DNA from: Holothuria scabra
Lineage: Eukaryota; Echinodermata; Holothuroidea; Aspidochirotida; Holothuriidae
Direction of reading: 5' to 3'
DNA: 64,000 bases
Assembly (NCBI GenBank): GCA_037179385.1
Contig: CM074181.1
Location: forward strand, 49,868,394 to 49,932,393
The notes beneath the pieces are model-generated. The model did not search any database, had not been told where the DNA came from, and saw only the letters and a program-made list of their open reading frames with translations. Below, piece by piece: positions 47,867-59,934 of this stretch. A program made the position numbers and the translations under genes. Every line of letters begins with the position of its first letter. Position 1 is the stretch's first letter.

Positions 47867-48160
47867 AATACCAGATAAATATGGGACTATCATCTTCATC
47901 TTCATGTGGCAAGGCATCAAGAGGCATTCCTCCCGGTCCATGGAACCCCTTGACCATCCTTCGCATCCCCTTTTCTCCAGCCGAGAATTTGACTGACATG
48001 TCTCACTCATATGGACCGGTATTCTCATTTCGTATGCTTGGATCACCCCTTACTGTCGTTTTAAACAATTACAATGTCATTCGAGAAGCTCTAATCGATA
48101 ATGCAGATGCATTTCCAACAAGAGTGACCTCTCCGTTACGTCACAGTTGGGGAATAAAGG
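47867..48160 (+). CDS. Cytochrome P450 (CYP2-type), N-terminal exon
   Basis: The acceptor TTCTTTCAG ends at 47866 and the donor GTGGGT begins at 48161. The frame contains an in-frame ATG at 47881 and the proline hinge GIPPGPW, then SHSYGPVFSFRMLGS and NNYNVIREALIDNADAFPTR. These are the N-terminal A-helix/beta-1 region of microsomal CYP2-clan P450s. From the ATG the exon is 280 nt and ends in phase 1. There is no hydrophobic membrane anchor before the hinge; because an acceptor precedes the ATG and the frame stays open back to it, an upstream anchor exon probably exists outside what I can see. Family role: heme-thiolate oxidation of lipophilic substrates at the ER. Confidence 0.85.
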
Positions 48161-49053
48161 GTGGGTTGATTCTAGAATAAAGCATAATGTAGATATTAAC
48201 TACTTAGAATATCAATTTATCAACACTTTGCAAATATGAGTTTGGTCCCATAGAACACACCGTCACACAGTCCAAGCATTGAAGTATAATTTTTGGAAGT
48301 ATGCTTTCATGGCCTAAGTGTCCAGAAAAAATTATCCAACAGGTGCACAGTTACCAGTGGCGCATCCACGGGGGGGGGGGGGGTCAGAACCCCAACCCCC
48401 CGTGGCCCAACCTTGCAATGCAAAAACAGCTTAAATAGAGGTTTTTCTGTGTACCCATTGACTTTTCCCTCGTTTCGTGCCCCACCCCCATGACACCACC
48501 GCCCCCATGACAAAGTCCTGACTACGCGCTCGAAAGTTACTGTGATCTTTTTTCCACTTTTAACCTTCCATTTAAAATGTTCCTTAATCTTCACGATATT
48601 TTCATCAAGAAAGGTATACATTTTCCATAGAACCTGAGTTTGATGATAAAATTATTTCTAATTTCTTGTTTTAAAAAAAAAAAAACCCAACAACAATCAC
48701 TCTGTCAAAATTAACACATTGATGGCAAGCATGAAGAGTCCATAATATAAACTGGCAGTATCGCCACACTTTCTCAATCCATTCCATCTCTGATAGCAGT
48801 CAGTCCTGTGGAATCATCTTGACATTGTCATACATGGTTAGGTATTAATCAAATTAAACGGTTAAAAACTTGGAATTTTCAAGAGAAAAACTGCCCCTTC
48901 AGGGATTGGGAACTTTGGGATTGGTAATTTTCGTACAAACAATGTACATGTTTTACAAAAACAAACAAACAAACAAGCTGTTTTTCATTTTTGTTGTTCT
49001 TTAAGATGTCTGGTTATAGAGGTTTGTTGAAATTATTACTTTAAGGAAAGGTT
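48161..49053. other. P450 intron 1, left part
   Basis: Intron sequence between two P450 exons. It holds the hAT-like MITE at 48355-48532; otherwise no feature was recognised. Confidence 0.6.
48355..48532. mobile_element. Short hAT-like MITE
   Basis: Starts CAGTGGCGCATCCACGG and ends in an inverted form (GACTACGCGCTCG). Flanking 8-mers ACAGTTAC and AAAGTTAC match at 7 of 8. Contains a poly-G/poly-C stem near the left end. Similar to 454-613. Confidence 0.7.
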
Positions 49054-49351
49054 TTAAGACCCAGTTCTCACACCTTAAACAGTACTAATTCTCCCAATCA
49101 TCTTGCTTAAGCCCCTCTCACAATTGTTTGAAATCCATCCTCATCCAGTCACAATCTCTGTGCATTGCTTCAGAGTTAGTATAGAAAAGCCAATGTGTAT
49201 AATCAAAGCACTCTCAGTACAGTGCATGTTGCGTAATATAAGCTTTGGTGCACTGCATTGATTGAATAAGCTTTCAATCAAAGAGGTACGGCTTGATGTT
49301 TCTGTTAAACCCTACAAGAATTGTAGTTTGGTTAGACAATTGGCCCTTTAA
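49054..49351. mobile_element. TTAA-bounded MITE, copy 4
   Basis: 298 bp with TTAA at both ends and family internal words (AAGCCCCTCTCACAATTG, CAGTGCATGTTGCGTA). Lies in P450 intron 1 and directly abuts the next dispersed repeat, sharing its right TTAA. Confidence 0.85.
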
Positions 49352-49860
49352 GCAGAAAGTTTAATTTTATGTGTGACATGAAACTAAATCTATACACAAG
49401 TTAGAAAACTTCCATTTATACCTGACATTTAGGCTATATCTCAAGAATGAGATTTCTAGAGCTGATTTCTAACGTGAACTTAAAGGTAGCAGAGCTTAAA
49501 CCGCTTCCTGAAATTGACAAGGAATGCTTTGTTTCTTGTTGGTTTTTGATCTATTCTGTTGAACTTGAATCAATATTTACTTGAGGAACTCATTTTGTTA
49601 CAACTGATGCTATCGCATTCCGATAACATGGAATTGTCGAGGAGAAAATGAGTCGTAAAGGTTAAATGTAAACAAAGCACTTCATCATTCTGAGCATATG
49701 ATATCACGTGTGCTTACTCTACTTCACTTTTTTGTTGAAAGTATGACAACTTCACCTGCTCCTATCTTAATACAGTGCAACACATTGTTCAGTATTCGAA
49801 TGCAAATGCCCCTTTATCAAATCAACATTTAATTTGACCTTTGCAAACCGATCAATGCTG
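49348..49860. repeat. Dispersed repeat family, copy 3
   Basis: Starts TTAAGCAGAAAGTTTAATT and shares TTGACAAGGAATGCTTTGTTTC with the 23905 and 47070 copies. Ends near a GCCCCTTTAT word that is roughly inverted to the family start, so this may itself be a TIR element. Confidence 0.6.
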
Positions 49861-50387
49861 ATTGGAAGGTTTAAGTCGCGGTCGCACTACAACAGATTCG
49901 GTTCGGATTCCGATCAGATTTTTGTGAGGTTTTGTCAAGATCTTCTCCATCTCTCTTCGGAAAGAGCCAAAAAATTGTCAACCATTGTGAATATTATAAA
50001 TGATTTGCATCAGATGCCTATCAAAACAATGCTGACTGACTTTTTCGTGACGTCACACCGTCATACATTTCATGCGACAGTGTAGTCCGACAGAATCTTT
50101 CCTTTAGCATAAATTAACATAAATAAGCAGACATATAATTTTCATAGCCTGATAAACTCATAAATATTTTCAGAGCTTGGCAAATTATGATTTGTTTCCA
50201 CCAAAAAGCGGAGGAGATTTAAAAAAAAAAAACCCAAAACTCACAAAAATCAGATCGGAATCCGATACTAATTTGTTGTAGCGTTACAGCTTTGCATCAT
50301 ACATTGTCATCTGTTCGTAGAATAGAAATATACATTTGGCAAAGAATTCAAGAGAACTTTAATTACAGCAGAAAAACTTTTCTGCAG

Positions 50388-50610
50388 GACGCATTTTTTA
50401 CAGTCTTGGAGAAGATCAGAAAATAATTAGGAAGTTCGTTCTTGACGGACTTAAAGGCTTCCAAGATGGAATCCTCTTCGTACGAGTCAGTGAGGAAGCA
50501 CGTCATCTTTGTGAAGCATTCGATAAAGAGGAAGGAAAAAGTATTGAGACCACTAATCTCCTTACCCTGGCATCGGGAAATATTATGTCAATTCTCAACT
50601 TCGGAAAGAG
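50388..50610 (+). CDS. Cytochrome P450 (CYP2-type), second visible exon
   Basis: The acceptor TTTTCTGCAG ends at 50387 and the donor GTAACA starts at 50611. The exon is 223 nt. Its first two bases complete the phase-1 codon of the previous exon and give Gly. It encodes IFYSLGEDQKIIRKFVLDGL, then RVSEEARHLCEAF and ASGNIMSILNFGKR. This corresponds to the C-helix (Trp/Arg heme-propionate region, here with Lys/Arg but no Trp) through the D-E helix region of CYP2 proteins. The FGKR end is a typical CYP2 exon junction. Confidence 0.85.
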
Positions 50611-51204
50611 GTAACATTTAAAATTATTTTATTCCATAGTATTCGAAACATTGCTGCGATTATTCTTTGTGACTAATGTACATGTATCCCTTTACCCAAA
50701 TGTATGAGATGCAATAAGGTAACGTGTACGTGTGTCACAAAAGCAAAATCGACAAAAAAGGGACATGATGAAATTCCTTCTTTCTTTTTCAGTCCTACTT
50801 AATTCTCTGCCTCATTCCATTTTATCGCCTCAGAGAGGAAATGAGGCACACCACATGAACCTCTGATCAGGTCAGCTATTACATCTGATTATTGATTGAC
50901 AGCATCCAAAGTAAACAAGAGAAACACACCATTTGGATTTAGAAGGCACACGAAACACGTATATGTTTATCCAAAACAACTGCTTTTCAAGCAGTGTGAA
51001 CGCAATAAAAACGTATATCATTTCAGGGCAAAACGTGCGATACCATTTACACGCCACACGGTCTCCTGCGCGTGCTGTCCGTGCTCAATGAAGAATCTCG
51101 CAATTCACCTCCTGAGAAGGCGCCTAATTTTTTGGAACAGCACTAGTTCTCGTTTGACGCAAGCCCAACTAGAGATCAAAGTTGATGCCATCCAGCTGAA
51201 CACT

Positions 51205-51465
<261 letters not shown>

Positions 51466-51489
51466 GTGAGCCGTCATAAGCAACCACAA

Positions 51490-51967
51490 CTCTAAGGTGC
51501 TTTCAAAGAAAACTGCTACACCCCCAAGTCGCGGCTGTAACTGCAGGGTTAAAATTTCTTGTCCCCTTGATGGGAAATGCCTCACATCAGCCGTAGTCTA
51601 CAAGGCTGAAGTCACTAGTAACGATGCCACACACTCATACATAGGCATGTCTGGCGGCCCATTCAAGGAAAGGTACAACAACCACAAGAAATCTTTTAAC
51701 TTGGAACGTCATGAAAAAGAAACCGAGCTCTCTAAACACGTTTGGTCCCTTAAGAGGAGCGGCCAGGCTTTTACAATTCGTTGGCACATATTAGAACAGT
51801 CAAACACACATAGAACTCCATCTGGCTTTTGTAACCTTTGTCAAGCTGAAAAACTTGCTATAGTCGATCACCGTTCCCCCAACCTCTTGAACAAAAGATC
51901 GGAGATTCTATCACAATGCCGCCATCACCACACACGCAAGAAAGTTACTCAGGCGGGCAATGGTTAA
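51490..51967 (+). pseudogene. GIY-YIG endonuclease domain of a Penelope-like retroelement
   Basis: The frame ending at TAA 51965-51967 encodes a Cys-rich lead ([16 protein letters not shown]), then VVYKAEV and HSYIGMS (GIY-YIG Tyr/Gly pairs), KERYNNHKKSF (catalytic Arg), ETELSKHVWSLK (catalytic Glu), CNLCQAEKLAI and a basic C-end (SQCRHHHTRKK). This is the standard arrangement of the C-terminal endonuclease of PLE-type proteins common in cnidarian and other invertebrate genomes. No reverse transcriptase precedes it; the upstream side is a (TA)n array, so it is a truncated copy. It is on the opposite strand to the 53257-55962 PLE and is a different lineage. Confidence 0.85.

Positions 51968-52658
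<691 letters not shown>

Positions 52659-52719
<61 letters not shown>
52659..52719. repeat. (TA)n at the 3' side of the full PLE
   Basis: About 61 bp of TA immediately before the PLE 3' end; a matching TA array (56425-56558) bounds the other side. Confidence 0.95.
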
Positions 52720-52721
<2 letters not shown>

Positions 52722-52765
52722 TCGAAAAGAGGTAGTAAAAAGTGCTTAAAAGTTTGCGGAAAACT

Positions 52766-52801
52766 CCACGACGTTTCGGGTATAAACCCTTCATCAGGTG
52801 G
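52766..52801 (-). ncRNA. Hammerhead-ribozyme-like motif in PLE 3' region
   Basis: On the minus strand: CCAC, CUGAUGA, AGGG-UUUAUA-CCC hairpin, GAAA, CGUC, GUGG. CUGAUGA and GAAA are the invariant core boxes. CCAC/GUGG pair perfectly as stem I, GGG/CCC as stem II, and ACGU is self-complementary, so stem III would form between two molecules. Cleavage would fall after GUC. An extra A sits between CUGAUGA and stem II. PLEs are known to carry minimal type I hammerheads in their terminal repeats. Self-cleavage of this one is untested. Confidence 0.7.
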
Positions 52802-53256
52802 CAAAAACCAAACTGAACAACCAACAGTAACAATTGGACACGACAAACATCAAATCCGAAGCGATCGCTGTAAAAACAGAACCGGACGAAAGTGACTGTC
52901 AGAAAACATGAGTGCGAAGGATGAAACACAAATCAAAAAAGAAAAAGAGCGTCCTGGATGAAAAAATGCACGTAAAAATCGAACATGTTCTTAAAAAAGG
53001 GAAAACAGGAGACAAAAACTAGCTCCGGAAAAAAAAAAAAAAAAATTGTAAATAAGGCCTACACAGAAAAAAACGAGCACGAACGGGTAAGTGTAAAAGG
53101 AGTAAAAACTGGTACAAAAAGGGGGTGAATATTACAAAAGGTCAATTCTAACGTTAAGCCCGTGTGGAGCGAGAGTACCTAGCCTCATGATCAGTCGGTT
53201 TTCAGCACTAAGGCGGTCACGATCGGAGCCTCGGCACATTACAGCTGCCGTAACGG

Positions 53257-55962
53257 TTAAATGCTGTATTGAACAAGGTGAAGGGGGTTGAAATGTGCAG
53301 CCACCGGGTATCCATGGAGATTCTGTTTGATGGACCTAAGGTGCTCGGTGACTCGATCCGCGAGGCGGCGCTTGGTCTCTCCCACATACAACGAGTTACA
53401 TCTCCCACAAGCTAAAATATATACTACATTTGAGGAAATGCAGGAGAATCTTTGTTTGACAATAAAGCTATTGCCGTTGGGGCCAGAAATGTTGACGAGG
53501 TCGTGTTTGCCGACAACTGGACATGTATTACACCTCGGACGGTTACATGGAAAGGTACCAGCCGTGTCGTCGAAAGAAGTTTGTGGGTGGGAAGCCCGAA
53601 CTAAATGGTTGGCTAAATTTTTCTCAACTCTAAAGGCAGTGATGGGGGGTTCCGGGAAAACATCACGGGTTGAGATGTCTTGTCGGAGCAACTTTACATT
53701 TTTGTGGATAACGTGTAAAATAGGACGGATCGAAGGGTGATAAGAAATAACTAAAGGAATACGTAGATTGGTACCAGATTTGCTCTTTTTCTCCAAGGCT
53801 TCTTTTCTGCTGGTTCCTTGAATTCTGCGTAGGGCATTAGAGAGGATTTTGGCAGGGTACTGGCGTTTTTCAAAAAAGGACAAAATTTCTTCAGAGGCAG
53901 TAGAGAAGTCAGAATCCTCCGAACAAATTCGTCTGGCTCGCAAGAGCTGGGAATAAGGGATAGATTTAGTGCAAGATTTGGGGTGATTGGAAGGGTACAA
54001 AAGGTAGTTATGCGAGTCGGTTGGCTTAAAGTGTAGGTTAGAGGTAATTGTACGGTGGTTGATGGACAGTTTAAGGTCGAGAAAAACAACAGATGAGTCC
54101 GAGATACAATGGGTAAATTTCAAAAAGGGGCAAAAGGAATTAACAAAGTCGATAAAAGTTTCTAAATCACGACGGGATCCAGAGGCAACTCCTACAATAT
54201 CATCAATATACCTTTTGTAAAGTATAGGTCGTGGCCCGGTATACTGAGAAAGAAGTTGTTCTTCAAAGTGGCCCATGGTCAAACAGGCAACAGAGGGACC
54301 CATTTTGGTTCCCATGGCCACTCCTTTAACTTGACGGAAAAAACGCCCATTAAACTGAAAACAATTTTGCTTGAGAACAAGTTCCGTTAAACGTAGGAAG
54401 GTGTCAGTCGGTACAAGGGGATCACGCCGTTTGTCTAGGTAGTAACGGATAGCTGTTAAGGCAGCATTATGAGGAATTGACGTGTAGAGGCTGGACACAT
54501 CCATGGTGAATAAAAGACGTTCTCCACAATTTTCAGGAAACTCAAAGTCACGAATAAGTCTCAAGAAATGTGGCGTGTCTTGAACAAACGACGGCAAAGC
54601 TGAAACTAAAGGGGAGAGCACAGAATCCACATACTCAGAAATAAGTACGGTGGGGCAGCTGTGTGAAGAGACGATAGGTCTGCCAGGGTTGTTGGCTTTG
54701 TGGATTTTGGGAAGCAGGTAGAAGTTAGAAATCTGTGGGCAAGGGTGGAGTAGAGAAGTAGCGTTTTGGGGTAGTTGTTTATTGTCCATGAGTTGGGTCA
54801 AAGTGTTTTTAACTAACTTTTGGCACTCAGGAGTGGGGTCAGCGGGAAGTTCTAAATAAGCACTTTGGTCGGATAGCTGTTTGTTGGCCTCAGCAATATA
54901 CAGGTCCTTCCGCCACACCACGACAGCACCACCCTTGTCAGCTGGTTTAATAATGATATCCCTGTTACTTTTGAGGGATAAAATGGCATCTCGTTCTTCA
55001 GGACGAAGGTTACGCAGTGCGGTCATTTTAGGAGGGAGGAGATCGTTGACATCTTTGTAAATGGTATTGATTACATTGTCAAGGGTGGGATTTTCTCCTG
55101 GCTTGGGCGTCCAGGAGGAACGGACAGGGTTGGCGGGGTTGGGAACTTCCTCTGAGGGGGTATCATCCTGATGGTCTGTTATCCCGAAATGGTAGCGAAG
55201 GCGGAGTTTCCTACAGAAAGACGAAACGTCTCTGCGTATGGAAAACTCATCAGGAAGGGGGTTCAGTGGAACAAAGTTGAGACCTTTCGCTAAAACTGAG
55301 CGCTCAGAGGAAGAGAGTTCCAGATCGGGCGGAATAGTGACTACAAGCTTGGTGTCTGGCTGGTTATTAATGTTAGGTTCGAATTCGGTGGACGGGGATT
55401 TGGGCAACAGGCTAGCCAAGGTCCTGGCTTTGGAGTCTTGTAGGAAGTTATGTAGTCTACGATTGTAAATATGAATAAGGAAGCGAACTTCTGCAGCTTG
55501 GGGTAAGGTTTCAAAAAGAAGTGACTTTTTTTCCTCAATGGTAGTGTCAAAAGAAGCCTTCTTCCTTTCCATGCTACGAATGGTAGAACGTATCAGACTA
55601 AAAGAACACGAACGTAAGTATCGTGAGGTGTCCCGTCTAAAATGAAAATCGTACTCGGACTGAACGTGAAAATTAAGTCTGAAACCTCTTGGAATTACAT
55701 GTCTACGAAGACAAGTTCCCAAAAAATTAATGTGGCTGGCAAATCTGGTTTTACCAAAGGTGGCCATGGCGAGAGAATAAATAATGGGAAAACTTTGGGC
55801 TGGGTAGTAGGAAACTTCCTCCGTAAATCTCCTGCGGAGATTCGAAACGAAATGTTTTAGGCTAGGCATGAGGCCGTGAATAAAATGAAAGTTAGGTTCT
55901 GTACACGTGCTTAGAAATGGACACGAGGAAACTGTAAACTGTACGACAGGAGACCAAAACAT
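53257..55962 (-). CDS. Penelope-like reverse transcriptase / GIY-YIG endonuclease
   Basis: A single open frame of 901 codons. Visible blocks: ADKGGAVVVW (341-350), FYLLPKIHK (414-422), RPIVSS (428-433), MDVSSLYTSIP (487-497, motif A), VAMGTKMGPS (548-557, motif B), YIDD (585-588, catalytic), a FRVEKNLANHLVR linker, a C-x4-C-x2-C zinc-like knuckle (C806, C811, C814) and the GIY-YIG domain (847-884: VYILAC, LYVGET, R866, E873). It copies element RNA into DNA using an endonuclease-made 3' end (family knowledge). After residue ~893 a one-base shift replaces the conserved end; the true C-terminus (RLGTLAPHGLN) reads in another frame to 53132. The start ATG is the first in the frame and may be upstream of the real start. 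Confidence 0.9.
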   Translation of the reverse strand: MFWSPVVQFTVSSCPFLSTCTEPNFHFIHGLMPSLKHFVSNLRRRFTEEVSYYPAQSFPIIYSLAMATFGKTRFASHINFLGTCLRRHVIPRGFRLNFHVQSEYDFHFRRDTSRYLRSCSFSLIRSTIRSMERKKASFDTTIEEKKSLLFETLPQAAEVRFLIHIYNRRLHNFLQDSKARTLASLLPKSPSTEFEPNINNQPDTKLVVTIPPDLELSSSERSVLAKGLNFVPLNPLPDEFSIRRDVSSFCRKLRLRYHFGITDHQDDTPSEEVPNPANPVRSSWTPKPGENPTLDNVINTIYKDVNDLLPPKMTALRNLRPEERDAILSLKSNRDIIIKPADKGGAVVVWRKDLYIAEANKQLSDQSAYLELPADPTPECQKLVKNTLTQLMDNKQLPQNATSLLHPCPQISNFYLLPKIHKANNPGRPIVSSHSCPTVLISEYVDSVLSPLVSALPSFVQDTPHFLRLIRDFEFPENCGERLLFTMDVSSLYTSIPHNAALTAIRYYLDKRRDPLVPTDTFLRLTELVLKQNCFQFNGRFFRQVKGVAMGTKMGPSVACLTMGHFEEQLLSQYTGPRPILYKRYIDDIVGVASGSRRDLETFIDFVNSFCPFLKFTHCISDSSVVFLDLKLSINHRTITSNLHFKPTDSHNYLLYPSNHPKSCTKSIPYSQLLRARRICSEDSDFSTASEEILSFFEKRQYPAKILSNALRRIQGTSRKEALEKKSKSGTNLRIPLVISYHPSIRPILHVIHKNVKLLRQDISTRDVFPEPPITAFRVEKNLANHLVRASHPQTSFDDTAGTFPCNRPRCNTCPVVGKHDLVNISGPNGNSFIVKQRFSCISSNVVYILACGRCNSLYVGETKRRLADRVTEHLRSIKQNLHGYPVAAHFNPLHLVQYSI

Positions 55963-56559
<597 letters not shown>

Positions 56560-58165
56560 GTACAACGCTCTTCAGCGTATTCTTCAACGTATTTTTAAGG
56601 TTTTTGTCTTTTGGTACACTGAGAACAATGACACGTAACACTGAATTAACCCTTAAATGTGTAAATGGCTAAGCTTTGTACAGTGAAGGTACAGGACTTG
56701 TTGCTTTATTAACACATTGAAGGGTTATCGGTGAGGCAGTTAACATGTTGAGGTGTTATTGATGTGAACATATGAATTCACCTTGTTAATCCCATGCTTT
56801 AGCACTACCTGCGTTAAAAACATCTGCACCTCAACGTGTTACCAACATCTTATCTTTAATTCGTTAGTGTGTTAAGGCGCATTGACTCGATAGGATTTTT
56901 TCACGCTTTCTGACATACGCAGCCTTCGCGTGGAACAAATCGTTTCGTGTGAATGGTTATTCACCCAACTTTTATTCGCACACGACTTGTCGCGCTAAGG
57001 TAAGCAAAATTCGTAGTGCGCAAAAGTTGTGTGTGAATGACTTGTTTTGGGGTTGCGCGTGACTGTATGAGTTATTCAAAGATCTTTCCAAGGCCAGCAT
57101 TTGTGTGTTCAAATGATACAACAAAGGTGCGCGCGAATTCATTCAGTGTGGTGCACTGCATAAATATAAAGTCCTATAAGCGACAGTTCTATATACAGTC
57201 CTATTTTCAAGTAAGGACATGAAAGCAAAAGAAAAGAAGTTTAGAAGGACGGGAGCGAATCTCTGGCGCATGCGGAAATAATAGCAAAGCGCTTTTCTAC
57301 CCTTGAAAAACTGAATTAACAACGATTATCCGAAACAAAAAAAAAAAAGCAAATAAAAAATTAATAAATAAAAAACAAGTTTCACCAAATTGCGTACGGT
57401 AGATTTTCGTTTTTTTATGCAAGGGACTAAGATTTGCTTAAACCCTTCTTTTATTATTTCGGGGTGTACTTCCAGTCAAGGTTTCGAACGACGTAGGCTT
57501 TAAAAAGCCCCGCCTTTTAACGTTGAGCCTCTTCCCGTTTTTTAAAACTTTGCACTTGCTCCTGTTGAATGATCAAAATGAATTTTAGCGATCCTTTTTA
57601 AAAAAGTGACGGTATCATAAATGTTAAAGGCTGGTTTAGGTTGGAAAGTAGAGATGATTGACAAACCATAGCTTTATTGAAAATCACCAACTCAACATTT
57701 AGAACGATCACCCGGAGACGAAGTAAATCAATATAATATCAAAAATATGGACCAAACATCCATGGGCGTCAACAGCTGCAGGACGAGGGACATGTCCCTC
57801 TTCGGAAAGTGGGAAACACATAATCCGTCACCAACATTTTCAAAAAGCTTATAAAATTGACAGGCATAATGCTCAATTGTGCATTGCGATTGGGTTGCTG
57901 ATCTACACACGGAATTGAACTCGAAAATGGTGGAGACAGCCATTTTCGACTATTCGTTTATAAATCATCTGACATTAGATAGAATTTAACAAAATAAAGC
58001 ACCATTTTGCATATAGGCCTAAACACCTGAATTATGCCCAAAAATTTCCAAGGGGGAGGCTCTCCAGGACACAACTAGCTGATTGGTCCTACAGAATCAA
58101 GGTTGTGCCCACCACTTTTCATAAGCTGTTGACACCCATCCATGTGCTAATCTTATCCTTAACTC

Positions 58166-59088
58166 CCATGGGCGGCGGAAGATTTTTTTTGAGGGGGCGC
58201 AAGTTTTCGGCAGCCCACATACTGGTGACGAAGTAGGTCGTTCGGTTTTGGGCGAAAACCCCTGCGGCGTGTGGTGAAGGGGAGAAGCCCCCGGAAGATC
58301 AGCAATTTCAGATTTTTGAGGCTCCAAAATGGTCGAAAGTCACATTCAAATTAATGATTCTAAACTATGCATTTAATTAAGGAGTGAGGTAAGGTAAGAA
58401 ACGAGAATGGAATCGAGAAGTACAATGGCATTTGATTAAGGAGAATTTAACATACTTAACTGTAATTTCAGGGGGCAAAGCCAAAACGTTGAAGCTATTC
58501 AAAATTGAAAATGTGATTGATGAAAATGCCCTGTCTCAAATTATCAATTTGAGACAGGGCATTTTAAAGAGATCCAAAGTGATTTGGGACATTTTATCCA
58601 TAGGGAGTTCTATTTAAAACCCCAAGGCAATATTCGTGGGGTCCAGAGGCCAGCAACAGGGTCCCCAGGAGCCCTGACATTTTAAGCTTTTAGTAAGGGG
58701 ACTTAATGGAAGCAAACAGTACCTCTTTATAGGTATTACTAATAGTCCTAAAAAGGACATTATTACTTGAGTGAATGTGTATCATTGCGGCCAATAAATG
58801 GACTGGGGACATTCCCCTTGCTTATTTATGTTTAAAAGACCCTGATTTGAGAGGAAGAAAAATAATTTGAAAAAGTAAGATAGCTTGCAAAAAGTTCTGT
58901 TTTAACTGCTTGAGGGGTGAAAGTAAACTCTGCTACAGGAAGTCGTTAATGTAGGATTCAAGGGGGCAAAAATTTAATTTTGCGACAAACAGTTAAAGGG
59001 CGGGGGGAGCATTCCCCCTCTATCTCAAAGAAATTTATTGGGTGGACAGGCCCCCCAACCCCCCCCCCCTGGTCCCGCCTATGACTCC
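58166..59088. mobile_element. Possible decayed TIR element inside 56617-59934
   Basis: CATGGGCGGCGGAAG at the left and, on the minus strand, CATAGGCGGGACCAGG at the right are loosely inverted, with ACTCC flanking both. G/C-rich blocks just inside both ends are like other hAT-like ends here. Weak support. Confidence 0.35.
58523..58565. repeat. Perfect 20-bp hairpin
   Basis: AAAATGCCCTGTCTCAAATT and its exact reverse complement are separated by only 3 nt (ATC). It would fold as a tight stem-loop in either transcript. The outer AAAATGCCCTG is also a core word of the 22490-26330 array, possibly by chance. Confidence 0.95.
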
Positions 59089-59934
59089 AATTTATTCATT
59101 ATTTTGGATTACCTATTGTAGGTTTAAGCCTTGACATAATTGCTTTTTAAAATTTAAATCTGACAAATTATCACCAAAAGCGTGCAGCCTAGACTAAACC
59201 TACCCATTGATATGCTCACTTTTGCTTTCGAGCACTGACGCTAAATTAGAGCCTGTAAAATTATCATAATAGGGTCTTCATCAAAGTTGCTCCTCTGCTC
59301 TTTCCTCCTTAGACTGAAGCTGTGTCGCACTCATCTCCACAGTGGAACCTTACACGCTTGCTCACCTCGCAATTTTTTGGAAAATGAGGAAACTTTTTAG
59401 CAAATTAGGTCAACAAGAACGCCCTATCGGGGCAACATCAGTTTCTACTTAATGTATATTCATCTCAAACGGTTGTTCGTCCCATTTATTCTTCTCTTCA
59501 CTCTCATTTGGGCATACGTAAATCATTTTGTTAAAAATCGTACCCAAAAAGTTCAACAGTGTTTAACTTTCAACGACTAGGTTTCGCCTTTAAAAGTTGA
59601 GCGAAATTCCATTTAGACGCAACGACCTAATGGCGCGCACCTTTCTCAGAGAATCGCACGCATTATTGTTGCCCGCGATGATTTTCCATGCGACTAAAAA
59701 CACTCATTCAAACGCAACGAAAGAATTGGATTCAATAAGTCGCGTGCAACCCAAATCTTACGCGATTGTGTTGTATCGTGTGAATGCGCCTTTGATGTTA
59801 ATAAATTAATAAACCCTATACATTAAATGCACAAAAGTCAAAGGTAAGCCATTAACCTTAACTGTACAAGGTCAAAGGTAAGCCATCAACACGTTTAACT
59901 TTTAATTAAATGTTACGTGTCATTTGTTAAAGTG

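Larger units (their letters stand above)
56617..59934. mobile_element. CACTA-like TIR element (3.3 kb), nested
   Basis: The left end CACTGAGAACAATGACACG (then TAAC) and right end on the minus strand CACTTTAACAAATGACACG (then TAAC) are inverted repeats, each flanked by TA. The left subterminal region repeats GTTAAC/ACATTGA-like words. A second, inner inverted pair (GGCGCATTGACTCGATA at about 56876 and GGCGCATTCACACGATA on the minus strand near 59793) suggests one element inside another. No transposase recognised. Internal open frames (58432-58617 and others) are short. Confidence 0.6.
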
